From NCBI GenBank assembly GCA_963082975.1, contig OY720349.1, positions 67,206,501 to 67,270,500 on the forward strand: a DNA stretch of 64,000 bases. Reading direction: 5' to 3'. A program made the position numbers and the translations under genes. This document shows, piece by piece, positions 1 through 11,609 of the stretch. Positions within the stretch are counted from its first letter, which is position 1; every line of letters begins with the position of its first letter. The notes beneath the pieces were generated by a model that did no database searches, had not been told where the DNA came from, and worked only from the letters and a program-made list of their open reading frames with translations. This DNA is from Labia minor (lineage: Eukaryota > Arthropoda > Insecta > Dermaptera > Spongiphoridae).

Positions 1-900
1 ATTTGCATCAATCTGATTAAAATTAATGAACTTGTGCTCCTCAATAATACATAAATATATAATATATAGGTACATATATTTTTTTTCTATAGTGTTTTTT
101 TGAAAAACTGTTTAGCGCCCCAAGTGGTTATAAAACAAACTAAAGACAAAAAAACGTGCTTTGCAGCTTTTCGGAATTAAAAAAGCAAAATTGGCAGTCG
201 TGGGACTGGCCGACAGAAGTGAAAACTTCTGCGTAAGAAATTTTAAAACAGACGAAATTCGCGCTATTTCACGAGAAAGATGAATTTCATATGCATGTAT
301 ATATATATAACTTATATATTATTTTAAACATATATTTTAAACAAATTTGTAACTTATATTTATATATATATAAATACACAACTTTGTTTAAAATTTAAAA
401 TATTGCAATACGAACTGTTTTATAATTCTTATCTCTAACATAAAATATATATTTATTATGTGAAGTTCATTTCGTATAATTTTGATTATATATGTATATA
501 TGAAATGAACTTTACATAATAAATATATATTTATATGTTAGAGATAATTTATAAAACAGTTCTAATGACAATTCAAATTTCGCGCTCTGTTATAAGAAAT
601 TTGAAAGCAGATGGTTTCATGGTGTTGGTCACGATCACGCGAGTTCTATACTTTTTCCCCATCCCGCAAAAGTGCTCAACGCCGCTAAAGAAGTTTTCAC
701 TTCAAAAATTATTTAATATTTGGAAATATATCTGACTTATAGAAAAAATGAATATTAATTAAAGAAAGAAATAGTTTTTAAAATATCCTGAATAATATGT
801 AACAATTTTCAAGATAGAAATTTATTACAATATTACAATTATTAACTGTTGCATCATTGCATCAATCTGATTAAAATGAATGGAACTTCGGGTACTCAAT
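1..900. repeat. Two copies of a short dispersed repeat in gene-free DNA
   Basis: The segment around 3-50 and the segment around 850-898 share the phrase GCATCAATCTGATTAAAAT followed by a CTCAATAAT motif. A third copy lies at 16418-16468. No gene is supported here. The open frame at 535-735 lies partly in a palindrome and has no recognisable domain. These phrases appear to belong to the longer repeat called family Z in this annotation. Confidence 0.6.
412..562. repeat. Long hairpin: 62-bp inverted repeat with a 28-bp loop
   Basis: Positions 412-473 and 502-562 are reverse complements with only a few mismatches and small indels. They are separated by 28 bases. Both arms contain the phrase TCTCTAACAT and its complement. 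The arms are not flanked by an obvious target duplication. A foldback or MITE remnant is the simplest reading; a hairpin RNA is possible but unsupported. Confidence 0.7.
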
Positions 901-1440
901 AATAATAAATAAAATAATATTAATAAATATATTGAATAATATTTTATTGAAAAAATATTAAAACTTATAAAACTATCTAAAACTTTATTAATAAAAGAAC
1001 AATGAATAAATAAATATAGAATAGTAATTTATTAAAAAGTAAACAATAGATAAAAAGAAAAAAAAATAACAAAATCATTATTTTCATTTTTAAATAACGA
1101 TTCACCCGGCGAGTTTCGAACCGACGAAATCCACTCGTTAAAACATCAGTCCAACCGCTGGACTATATGTATTTAGATAAAAAATTGTCATTTTTTTACT
1201 GTCTTAGCAGGCAGTATTAAAAATTTTGACGTTTTCCATATATAATTTTCAATTAAGAAATTAATAATGAAGCTGTATGTTTCAAGAGATATCATCAATA
1301 AAACTTAATTTTTCTTTATAAATACTATATCTAGTGTGAATTTGAAAAAAATCGTTAGAGCGGTTTTTGAGAACCAATATATATAGATAAATACATATAT
1401 ACAATTTTAGCTAGCATAATAAGATAAGATATAAAAACTA
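825..1440 (-). repeat. Dispersed repeat, family Z (Helitron-like end)
   Basis: The right edge read on the minus strand starts TCTTATCTTATTAT and continues through a TATATA stretch to an 'ACCGCTCTAACGATTTTT' phrase. Closely similar edges occur at 14060-14470 and 16715-16866, and a partial copy in the opposite orientation lies at 23936-24010. A TC start followed by a TATATA-rich stretch resembles Helitron 5' ends, but no matching 3' end was found, so the class is inferred. A tRNA-like block lies inside this copy at 1104-1175. Confidence 0.45.
1104..1175 (-). repeat. tRNA-like block (SINE head or tRNA pseudogene)
   Basis: Read on the minus strand this contains an A-box-like TAGTCCAGCGGTTGG and, about 40 bases further, a good B box GGTTCGAAACT followed by CGCCGGG. 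This spacing is that of an internal RNA polymerase III promoter. A complete cloverleaf with a convincing acceptor stem is not visible, so I call it tRNA-derived rather than a functional tRNA. A related block lies at 27156-27240. Confidence 0.45.
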
Positions 1441-1644
1441 TAATTAAAATTATTTGAAATTTATAATTTTCAAATATAAATATTCTGAGTCAGGAGATAT
1501 CCTTGAAAATTTTAAAACTGTAATCAAATCAATAAACCGATATGCTATATTTACGAGGAATAAAAAGGTTAACAAACAAAAAGAAAAATTATGAATCTCG
1601 TATATAAATATGAAAACAGCACAGTTATTAGAATTAGGTTAAAT

Positions 1645-1860
1645 CAGAGGTTCTCAAACTTTTTTGTGTCGTAAACTCCTTGCCATGTTTTCCGGTTTTG
1701 GGTAGACCCCTACTTACCTGATATTGATTTTTTGTAAATTTCTAATTCTAGTGAAGTTTAAACTTAAAGAAAAACACATGCCAAGATTTATACATTTATT
1801 AATTGAAATTAAATTAAAACTACTCAAAATAAAATTTTGTATCTGTTATATAAAATATAC
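1645..1860. mobile_element. hAT-type terminus, truncated copy
   Basis: The sequence begins CAGAGGTTCTCAAACTTTTT, the typical start of hAT (Charlie-like) elements. The text following (a GTAGACCCC motif) also suits that group. The opposite terminus and an 8-bp target duplication were not found, so the right edge is arbitrary. Confidence 0.45.
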
Positions 1861-2584
1861 GTAACATAAAATAAACATAAAATAAACTAAGTAAATGTTT
1901 TTAGTGGGAAGGATGAACCTAATGCTTTAATAATAAATTATCAACATTTGGCGTTTTGTAAGATTTAATCTTCAATCTCTTACTTCATAGCTACTTTTAT
2001 AAATAATATATAAGTATGACTTTATATTATAAGATGTAACGGACAAATTATTTATATTACTTTATTTCATTTTATTTTATTTTGTTATATTTTTTAAGTT
2101 TATAAATGTGATAAAGAGAAGGAAAAAGAGAAACAAAGTTATTTTGTCGCCTAATCTTAAAATAAAATGTATATATATAATATTTCGACTAAGGAGAGGA
2201 ACAATCTCCCTCCAATTTTATAATTTGTAAGTGAAGAAGGGGCAGTTGAAAAAGATATATCATCCTGTTATCAACTTGTAACTATCAAGTCCCGTGATAT
2301 AATTATTTTTTTTATAAATCATCATCACACCCTGTGATAACTATTCCTGTTACTCCCTGTAATAATAGTGAATTACATTATCTTATTTTTTTTATTTAAA
2401 TTTCTTATATTTAATTTGTTTAAATTTTTTTTTATTAATTAAAGTGTATCAGTGTGAACATTAATTTTTTTCCGTTTCCCTTAATTTTTTTCAACGCCAT
2501 TTTGTATTCTGGGATAAAGACAATTTACCCAAAGTTTGGCGCCCATAATTAACTTATTATAATACAATTCACAGCCATCGTGGG

Positions 2585-3420
2585 TAGTGGCCGATTAAAT
2601 TGCTTGGGGGCCCCCAGGAGGTAAAAATGAAATGGGCCCTCTGTTATTTACAATTATAATTGAAAGACAAATTTTGTTTATATCAGAGATTCTTAATCTT
2701 ATGTACTCTGCGGACCCCCACTTGAAAAAATTTTTTTTGACGGACCCCATTCCAACTTTAGGTACTTTACGTCATTTTATTAGTTAATTTCTGGCTTATG
2801 ATCTCATAAGAACAAGGATATATGATGAATATTTCTAACAGTGATTGGTGAATAACGATTTTTTTGCATATTGTAGAACACATTTTATTAGAAATTATAA
2901 TATTGAAGAAAGAAAATTCTGCTAAATATGAAGATGGAAACGGTAGCAATAGTTTTCTTGCACATTTCGTTGAATTTGGGTATTTGATCTCTGTTTCCTC
3001 ATAAAGCCATGCCATCGCTTCTTTTATATTAAATAAAGTTTTAACCGACTCATCATTTTCTCGTGCACCTGTACGATGGCTTTGCGGACCCCCAGTAAAG
3101 GCTTCGCGGACCCCCAGGGGTCCGCGGACCACAGTTTAAGAACCTCTGGTTTATATTATAATTTATACTTACATATATATTACTTATGTAAAAAATACAT
3201 AATTTTTACTGTGGTCGCCGAGACCCAAAATTGATTATTTTTTCTTAAGTTAGTCGGGGTTCAAACACGACCGAATAAAGATCTGTATCAAGAATAACTT
3301 GTTTTATTTAAACTCCGATTATCTATAAACTCAAAAGTTTTTTTAAATTTTTTTTAAGGAAATATTTTTATTTAGGTTTCGGTGGGCCGCCCGGTCCGCC
3401 CAGCGTTTAATCCGCCTCTG
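2585..3420 (-). mobile_element. hAT-B MITE, interrupted by a second hAT MITE
   Basis: The left end reads TAGTGGCCGATTAA. The right end, reverse complemented, reads CAGAGGCGGATTAA. Both are flanked by the perfect 8-bp duplication ATCGTGGG (2577-2584 and 3421-3428), which identifies a hAT-superfamily insertion. Another copy of the family lies at 58273-58660 in the opposite orientation. Without the nested insertion at 2684-3148 and its extra target copy, this copy would be about 360 bp, close to the 388 bp of its sibling. It has no coding capacity. Confidence 0.85.
2684..3148 (-). mobile_element. hAT-A MITE nested inside the hAT-B MITE
   Basis: This 465-bp element starts CAGAGATTCTTAATCT and ends, reverse complemented, CAGAGGTTCTTAAACT. 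It is flanked by the perfect 8-bp duplication GTTTATAT (2676-2683, 3149-3156). Its first 230 bp and last 70 bp match the ends of the full hAT element at 58941-62266. Its minus strand keeps an open frame (2767-3132, 121 codons) containing CARKLLLPFPSSYLAEFSFF, which resembles the C-terminal dimerisation region of hAT transposases. It is therefore an internally deleted derivative, but of a transposase different from the one encoded at 59326-61185. Confidence 0.85.
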
Positions 3421-3428
3421 ATCGTGGG

Positions 3429-3990
3429 TCATTATAAGTGCACCATAGTTTGATCTATTACAAAAAAGTGGGGCCATTATAACCAGACTATAATCGTATA
3501 TCCGATACATAGATCCATTACAAAGATAGTATAATATAAGTAAATAGGTGGACTACCGTGGACCCCTATTTTCATTTCATGGAACCCAAATATTTTTTTC
3601 GCTAACGTAGACCCCTTGCAGATTGTCATAGACCCCTGGGGGTCGATAGAGACCACTTTGGGAATCAATGGATTAAATTTTCATATATGTATAGAATATA
3701 TGCTTAAATACAAACACTATGGAAGAGGTTCCCAATCTTTTCTGGTTTGCGGCTCCCTAAATAATCGGATTTTTTTCGAGGCTCCCTTAATACATCAGAT
3801 TTTCATATAAATTTTTTACTTTCTAGAAAAATTGGAAAACTTTCCTTTTTTAAAAGCGATTACCCATTTAACAGTGAAAAATTAAAAAGATCTGACCTTT
3901 TTTTTTAGAACTATATTGAAAAAAAATGGATATGCCCGCGCCATCCCTGGAGTATGCTCGCCCCACAGGTTGAGAATCGCTAGCTTACAA
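3429..3990. mobile_element. Degraded hAT-type termini
   Basis: Positions 3640-3670, reverse complemented, read CATTGATTCCCAAAGTGGTC and are preceded by a GGGGGTC motif. Positions 3724-3745 read GAGGTTCCCAATCTTTT, and 3965-3985 reverse complemented give TAGCGATTCTCAACCTGTGG. All resemble hAT terminal repeats of the 'wanted: GGTTC(T/C)CAA' type. I could not pair ends with matching 8-bp duplications, so element boundaries are not set. A further 'cgcggctcc' phrase at 4025-4070 probably belongs to the same group. Confidence 0.4.
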
Positions 3991-4410
3991 TATTGTTGGC
4001 GCAAAATTTCAAGTATTAGAAAATTTAAATGAATATTTCGCGGCTCCCTAATGACAGCATCGCGGCTCTTTTTTTATTAAATTGGTTATTTTATTTAATT
4101 TTTTTTTCATTATAATTTTTTCATTTTCATTTAATTAATTTTAGAAATTATATAATAATATTATTTTATAAAATTAATTTATATATAGATATATATTAAT
4201 TTGACTTAATTTAACGTTTTTATTAATATATATAGAGTAAAAAATAAACCAAATATGGAAAATATATTAAATATTATACCTATTTTATTTTAATATAATT
4301 TTTTTCTCTCTCTCTAATCATTAGTTTTATTTTTCAATAAAATTAAATTTTGTTGAAAATTAATAAAAATATAAAGATGACAAATTTAATGAAATTAAAT
4401 CATACAATAC

Positions 4411-4965
4411 GTGGTGTGTTCATAAAGTATATCGCGAATTGTTAATTTTCGCTGGATACGTGTATTTGATCTTTGATTGTTTTGTTGCGTTATGTTGGAA
4501 CTCATATCTCTTACTTATGCTGACAAAGTCGGCCATTTTGAATGTTTAGTTAATTTTTCACAGCTGTTTTACTTGGACGTGTTTTGGTTTGTCTTCAATT
4601 TTTGTTTATTCCAAAAAATGGATTAAAGAATCTGTTTCAGTTTGAAAAACAAAATTAAATGCGCGAAGCAATAGGCCATAAACAGCTGAATTTGTGGAAG
4701 AACGAAAATTGGCTTTATTCACCATGATAACGCCCCTGCTCATGCATCGTTGTAGTGCGCGAATATTTGTCAAAAAACAACACAGTAATGATGCCGTATT
4801 CCCCAGATCTGACCCCCTGTGACTTTTTTTTGTTCCCAAAAATGAAGAAGCCCATGAAAGGAGATAAAAACTGCATCGAAGGAGGAGCTGAACAAAAAAC
4901 TGACTTTTTTAAGTGCTTTATAATAATAATAGTATTTTTAATTAAATTTGAGGTGAGTAAATGAT
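4411..4965 (+). pseudogene. Mariner transposase relic, internally deleted
   Basis: The left part opens with a GTGGTGTGTTCATAAAG phrase like a mariner terminal repeat. At 4618 a frame begins ATG-GAT, then a stop, then codons giving RICFSLKNKIKCAKQ, matching the N-terminus of many mariner transposases. After an internal gap, 4720-4925 encodes HHDNAPAHASL, a frameshift, then REYLSKNNTVMMPYSPDLTPCDFFLFPKMKKPMKGD. The second catalytic Asp of the DD34D triad (in HDNAPAH) and the conserved YSPDL.P.DFFLFP block are visible. The middle of the gene, including the first catalytic Asp, is missing, and stops and frameshifts remain. It cannot encode an active enzyme. Confidence 0.8.
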
Positions 4966-5588
4966 AATATTGTGATAATTATAAAAATTCTTTAAAGAGA
5001 AATTATTAAATTATTTCATCTAAATTTTTAAACTAGTTTTTACTTCTTTGTGATTGTTATTGGTATTCAATGATTATCAATTTACGAAACATTTAAATAT
5101 ACGAAACTTTAACTTTTATTATTAAAAATTAATAAAAAAAATTAACTACTTTTTCTAATGAAAAATTGGAGGAGGTTATTTTATCTAAATTACTGTGTTC
5201 TAGGCGCGGGGTCCCGGTACTTATTTTTAAACGAATAGATATTTCTTTTATTTTTTTTAAATAACAAATTATAAGAATAATGTAAGGCAAGTTAGTAGAA
5301 ACATCCACTACTAATAAGTTGGGTTTAAAGATTTTTCACTTTTTTTATTTGGTGAGTTAGCAATTCATAAACTTTTTTAATTTATTACATATATTTTCAT
5401 TATGATTAATAAAAAGAAAATTGATATCAAAATTTTCGTTTACGGAATAGGAGCGCCATTTTTATTATAGAAGATATTTAAATTAAAAGAGAAATATTCT
5501 CAAGGTCACTTTCTTTCACCTATCTCTCTTTCTCTCTCCCTCCCTCCCTCTTTCGTTTCTTCACGGCTCCTTTGCATATAAATATCAC

Positions 5589-5660
5589 GGCTCGTTGGTC
5601 TAGGGGTATGATTCTCGCTTAGGGTGCGAGAGGTCCCGGGTTCAAATCCCGGACGAGCCC
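5589..5660 (+). tRNA. tRNA-Pro (anticodon AGG)
   Basis: A full 72-nt cloverleaf can be folded. The acceptor stem GGCTCGT pairs with ACGAGCC (5653-5659), with a C discriminator at 5660. The D arm contains the A box GGTCTAGGGGTATGA. The anticodon stem CTCGC/GCGAG encloses loop TTAGGGT with anticodon AGG at 5621-5623. The T arm CCGGG-TTCAAAT-CCCGG supplies the B box. There is no intron. It decodes CCU and, if A34 becomes inosine, other proline codons. The sequence looks intact and is followed directly by a pol III terminator. Confidence 0.97.
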
Positions 5661-5673
5661 GATGTGATTTTTT
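5661..5673 (+). terminator. RNA polymerase III terminator of tRNA-Pro
   Basis: A run of six to seven T residues starts 7 bases after the tRNA 3' end. This is the usual pol III stop signal. Confidence 0.85.
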
Positions 5674-7570
5674 TAATTTATAAATTATTGATTTTTTCTT
5701 AAATGAAAATATCAGCTATTTCGAACGTATAATATATTAAATAAAATAACTACAATAGAAAATTTAAAAAATTATAAATTAATATAATTTTAGTTAAAAA
5801 ACTTATTAAAAAAATCATTTGTGGCTAAGTATTGTTTGGAAAATTTTAAACTAAAAAATATAAACAAACGTCACAAGGATAAAATTTTATATTTAAAGGT
5901 ATCCAATTTTGTTATGGCACAAACTTTCACAGAGATGATCAATAATTTTACATTTATAAAATAAAAAATTTTATTGTCTTTAAATTTATTTATCTATAAT
6001 ATATTATTAATATTATTTTAATCATATTTTCTTTTTTTAACTGAAAATAATGGAATTAGTTACAGATTCATTTAATTTTTTTTTCTATATGTACTTAAAT
6101 ATACTTTTTTAAAAATAAAATACATTTCTTTAAGTAGATTTTTACATTTAATGATTATATGAATTACTTTTCCAAAGAGTATAACGATTTATTAATCTAT
6201 TCAACTCCTAAAAATAATAACGGCAAATTTTAAAGCCTAGTGATAATTGTGTTTAATAAGTTTCTATTCTAAATGGACTTATTGAGATTCAAGTCTCGTT
6301 TGATTTCCATCCTAAAGTGAATTCTAAATCAGCTCGTACTCTCTTACCAACATTTAGTAGTTTAAGATAATTACATTAATTAATGTGCCATTATAGAAGG
6401 GACATTTATATTAGTAATAAAGGGTTATTATTTTTTCATCCAAAAGAATTAGTATTCAGGTAACAATTCTTAGAATTATTCATTATACATAGATTTGATC
6501 TTTAGGATTTAAAAAAATTAATGATCATAAGATATGAAATCAGAATATCAAATATAAACAGTATTTATGTTTGTTTATGCTACTTTTAAGTATAGAACTA
6601 TAAAAAGACATTTTTGAAAAGTTAAGTGGGAATTTAATCCGGTTATGTTATATTCAGTTATTTTTATTTATTAAAATTCATAAATCTTCTCTTTTTCCTC
6701 TAAAATTTAGAAAACTTAACAATAATGTTTACAATTCATTTTGGAATAAATTATAATAATATCATAAAAAAGAAAACTTAACTCCTATTTCCAATACTTA
6801 ATAATTAAAATAATTCAATTTTTATTAATTTAAAATACCAAAATTAGTAAAGTAATATTTTTTTTATTCATATATATGGATAATACATTTAATATAATAT
6901 AAATAAAAGTAAGACTATTAATTTTCATTAAGATTTGTCTGTCAATCCCTTAAATTGTTTAATTGTTATAACAATTGTTTTAGATTCGCAAGAAGACACA
7001 AACCGAGAGTGAATGTCTGGTAATGATTTGTCCTGTATTTAGCACAATGTTGTCTCTTTAAAGTCAATCTGGTTTCATTCTATCCTTTTTCACTCGCCCA
7101 GGAATTGTTCTCAAATATTGACTCTGTATATTTGAATAGGTTAGACAGAGAGACAGACATACTTATTTGATTTATCAGAGATTTAAGAGAGGGGCGGGGG
7201 TGTCAATACAAAATGAAACGAGGTAGTGGTCTCCCAAGGGTTACTTGGCTCTCTAGGTTAACCACAAGAAATAAATTAAATACGAGTAAACTCAGCAAAT
7301 TAAATATACTGACAGTGGGATGAGGTTTTATAAATCTCTTATCATGCAATTTTTCAATATAATTTAATCTAATTAATCTTAAAAGATTTAATAAATCAGA
7401 TAAATATAATTGTGTTCTCAACTTCAACCGCAAATTCTATTAAATTTTATTTATCTTTGACACTTTCTATTTAAATATAATTGGATATTTCATTTATAAG
7501 GGATAAGTCGTATCTAGATAATCAATCATCAATAATAAAAATCAATAATTGCAATAGTAAAGATCTTAAT
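5674..7570. other. Gene-free AT-rich stretch
   Basis: I see no coding frame with a recognisable motif, no RNA gene and no bounded repeat in this stretch. Short open frames on either strand are low-complexity and look accidental. Confidence 0.6.
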
Positions 7571-7576
7571 TTTTAA

Positions 7577-7800
7577 AATTGTATTCTATCTATCTACATA
7601 TCTGTGTGGCTCTACGGAACTCGAAAGTTCTTGGCCGCAGCAAGCCCACTTCTCCAAGTATCCCTATTCTAAGCCATAACCCTCCAATCCCTATCCTCTC
7701 CCATCTCTCTCACGCCCCTTCCTACATTATCCACCCACCGCGTTCTTGGTCTTCCAAGCTGGCGTTTCCCACTCCTTCTCCCGACCAATCTATTTTAAAA
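7577..7800 (-). pseudogene. LINE-C 3' fragment (non-LTR retrotransposon tail)
   Basis: On the minus strand the frame reads GRLGRPRTRWVDNVGRGVREM, then a DRDWRVMA segment, a stop, NRDTWRSGLAAAKNFRVP, a stop, and SHTD. This matches the C-terminal tail of non-LTR retrotransposon polymerases (the GRPR.RW.D.V...DR..WR block). At least eight further fragments of the same family occur in the window (10935, 11341, 20240, 26030, 35983, 50198, 51885, 55130). All are truncated. I do not assign a clade with certainty. Confidence 0.75.
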
Positions 7801-7809
7801 TTCTATTAG

Positions 7810-8671
7810 TTTATATAAATAGGTATATATTTATAATTTGTTATATAATCTTATTAGGATAATAAAAAACTGTTTTAAAAATATTATTTTAATATTTTTA
7901 TTTTCATTACTTATATAAACTAAAAATGGTAAAATCCGTTCTGTCACTTTTCCCCGAAGCGAACTGCTGGTTGTGGCTGGTGTATGTTTTGGGAGGCTAA
8001 AAAAATATAAGATCATTCATACTAAATGAATAAATTTTAACCTTTTATTATTTATTTTTTTATGTTTGTAGTTTTTTCCTTGGTATTTATTTTTTAGTAA
8101 AACACTGATTTTTCCTCTTTCTTAGTATGTATATATGTATATACATATATGTAACTTCTCTACTACAAATAAGATGTGAGGAAAGAGAGAAACCTTAAGC
8201 GTAAATAGTCACTCTCTCACTCTCTCTCTCTCTCTATATATATATACATATATACATATTTAGGAATATATGTATGTAGGTATATATCTTTTCCAACTAA
8301 TGAAATATTTATTCAGAATGGTGAGTTGTGTTCTAAAAGCGATAGAGATTAAATAAACCACTAAAATAAATTACTAAATTAAACTCATTCTTGGCAATTG
8401 TTAGGCAAGAAAAATATTTATATAATTTTTGAAAAATATATATTTATAAAAATTTGATAATTTATAATTTAATATATATATACCAAAATTATCAAGCTTG
8501 GTTCTTTGCTTTAATAAGAGCATTATTTACTTTAAAATTGATTTTCTTTATTTGATAAAGCCACTTAAGATTTTACACATATTGTTACAAATTTAATTGC
8601 AAAATTTAGACAGTATTGTAATGTGCGTGGGTTAAGCTCTACTCTCTCTATTTTGTGTGGGTTTAGACTTT

Positions 8672-8706
<35 letters not shown>

Positions 8707-10930
8707 TCAAATAAAAAAATTCTAAAAATGCTGAGTAAATTACAGAAAAATTATATGAAAAAAGTGTGCAGTAGGATAAACACAAACTTATAATGAAAAA
8801 GTAGTGAAATAATATTAAATAAAATATATATTGTAACCTGAAAAGTTTTTCTCAATGGATATACATTATAAATAAATATTTTATTTAATGACTGAATCAA
8901 ATTTCTTTTATTCATCATGATAGTAAAACGTTAATTTTTTTTATATTCTCATTCAATCCTGTGGATTAAATCACCAAAATAAAGAGAATATAAAGAGAGC
9001 CCCTAAAATATTGCAAATAAATATAGTATTTTTAAAAATCTGAGAATCTAAAAGTTGGCATTAAAAATAGATGAATAAAAATATTTATTTCAACATAATT
9101 ATTGAATTTTGAATTTTTCACAGATGAATATAATTTAATTAATATATAACGTATATTAGATGTTATTTACATTATAAATTAAATCTTTATAAAAAAAACT
9201 TATTAATAAATAATTTAAATCTAATTAAATCCATTTGTTTAATAAAAGTACATAATCATATTTTATTTAAATTATATATCTATATATAAATGTATATAAA
9301 AATATAAATATAAATATAAATGTGTTATATGTGTATAATTGTAGCAAAATAGTTAAATATCTTACTAGTAAACATTAACGATTAACTATATTTTATTATT
9401 ATTTATTTATTTATAAATTAATATAGATTTATTATAAATCTAAATTAATTTTGTGGAAATGGTAGAAAAAATGTTATTATATTAAAGGGGTGAACATGGA
9501 GTTCAACGTTTCTGAGCATAATATAATTTTTTTTTATTTAACTATCTCTGTATCTTAGATCCATCCCTATCCGCATTCCTTTCTTTCTAATAATATCCTA
9601 ATATATCCTATTTTATATTATCATCACATCAAATTTTTGAGCGTTCATTTTGTTATTCCAGAGATACATTTTTTGATAATTTTTCTTTTTCCATTCCAAT
9701 TAAAATTCTGTTAATAATTCAATTTTGTTTTTCTAATTATATTTCGGCATAAATAGAGGTCACACACACGTTATTAAGTCTTCATAATATACTCTGTGTC
9801 CTTCCAAAGTAATAATCATTTTTGTTGAAAATAATTTTATTTACGAAAAACGCGTATCTATTAAAATAGTAGACCAAGCTTAATGTAATATGTTTTTCTT
9901 AAATTTTTGGCAATAAAGTCAAGGGGAAAATATAATAAATAGGACACCGATAAACAAATAATAGAACAAAAACAGATAATCGATTAGTTTTGTTTATTTT
10001 TACAAAAAAAATTTTATGTGGCATGTTTGCTTCATAAAAGTGGCTTCTAGATTATATGTAGTTTCTATATAATAGAAAAGCTACATATAAACAAAAACAC
10101 ACATAATGAAGAGTAATCATTTGTTTTATTAAGAATGTGTTTTATACTAATTAGATTGCTGAGAATGATTAATCGTGTTATTTAAATCCAGTCATAAAAA
10201 ATGAATCATAATTATTTTTTTCAAAACTAGCTGATTCTTGATAATGTGATAATTAATGCCCTTATTGTATTTCTAAATTTTACTTTATAATATATATAAT
10301 ATGTATTTGATATTTAATGTGGTAGGGAAAATAGAGCATTCTAGAAAATTAAGAGTAAATTTGGATTAAATACGATGCAATATGCAATGTTTATTCCTCA
10401 ACAAGAACGTTATTATTTTGGACATCTGATGAGATATATATTGGATATTTATATAAGTAATAGAATAGTTTATTGTTGATTTACGAAAATTCTTCAAATA
10501 TTTTTTTTTTTATTTAATTTCATTGATTGTTATGGATGATGTTTTAATGTAATAAAATGGTAATACTTTTAACGCAAATTTACTGTAATGGATATATAAA
10601 ACGTCTTCATCTGTTTAAGTGATATATATTAATACGAGAAATGAATCGTAAAGAATGATTGATGAATGTAACATTTATTTCAATTTTATTTGAATGGTTT
10701 CAGTTAGTGATATGAGGACATTTTTAAGATAAATATATGAACTTATGAAATAAATTTTTGTATTCATACTTTGGTAACTAATTAAAGTTAAAAATTGATT
10801 GATGAAAAAAGAATTAACATAATAACATATAATCATGTAGGAAAAAATAAGAAAAAATAATAATTGTCAGAAAAAATTATTTGCTAAGACAAAAGATTAA
10901 TATTAGAGAATAATAGAATTAATAGACTTG
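7810..10930. other. Gene-free AT-rich stretch with microsatellites
   Basis: It contains a (CT)n run passing into (TA)n at about 8213-8258 and an (AT)n run at about 8674-8703. No gene, RNA or bounded transposon could be supported. Confidence 0.6.
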
Positions 10931-10934
10931 AAAA

Positions 10935-11155
10935 TGTAGAAAAATTTTAATACTTAAGGGTCTTTAATCACGAATTAAAATAATATTCGAGAAGAATTAA
11001 AATTAAGGATTATACAGATTAAACAAATAAAATCAATCAATATTATTATCCAATCAAAATTAATATATATAAAGCAATTATTTTACCGATTGTATTATAT
11101 GGATGTAAGGCGTGATATTTGACTTTGAGAGATGAAAATAGATTTAGAGCAGTGT
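10935..11155 (+). pseudogene. LINE-C fragment, ending at a hAT-like terminus
   Basis: The frame contains IYKAIILPIVLYGCKA, a stop, then YLTLRDENRFRA, matching the LYGCEAW.L...E..R conserved post-RT block of LINE-C. It stops abruptly at 11154, where a hAT-like start (CAGTGTTTTACAACC) follows. The homology does not resume on this strand, so the fragment was probably cut by that insertion or later deletion. Confidence 0.65.
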
Positions 11156-11240
11156 TTTACAACCTTTTTTTATTGTAATGTCCCACCAAAGTTTCAAAAA
11201 TTCAAAATGTTCCCCAAGTTACATATGTATAATTTTTAAT
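11154..11240. mobile_element. hAT-like terminus
   Basis: The sequence starts CAGTGTTTTACAACCTTTTT and continues with TGTCCCACC, like hAT MITE ends. No opposite terminus was identified. Confidence 0.35.
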
Positions 11241-11340
11241 ATTATAAATTTTTAATTGTTCACTAAGTAACTTTAAAATTAATTAATAATTTAATATTAA
11301 TGTGATTATTATTTACTTGAATTTCATTCTGTACTTTTGT

Positions 11341-11605
11341 CAACTATCTATCTATCTATCTCTGTACGAAAGTTTTTGGTCTCAGAAACCACACTTCTCC
11401 AAATGTTCCTATCTTGAGCTAGAACCATCGAACTCCTACCCTCTCCCAGTCTCCGCTATTCCCCGGTGACCTCATCTTTCTTTAGCCCATAAATGCTCCG
11501 AAGAATCCTATTCTCAAATACTCTAAATCTACTCCCGTCTCCTAAGGTCATAGACCACACATATGCCTCACACTCATATATACAATCGGCAAAGTCCCTT
11601 TACTG
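11341..11605 (-). pseudogene. LINE-C 3' fragment
   Basis: Minus-strand reading gives VFENRILRSIYGLKKDEVTGE, a stop, RRLGEGRSSMVLAQDRNIWRS and KNFRT. This is the same tail as in the other LINE-C copies, with a deletion between the WRR block and the DR..WR block. The ATCTATCTATC stretch at its left edge is the simple tail that follows this LINE elsewhere (for example at 56070-56080). Confidence 0.75.
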
Positions 11606-11609
11606 GATG

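Noticed and set aside
535-735. 66-codon open frame
   Set aside because: It starts within one arm of the hairpin at 412-562, has no motif and no supporting signals.
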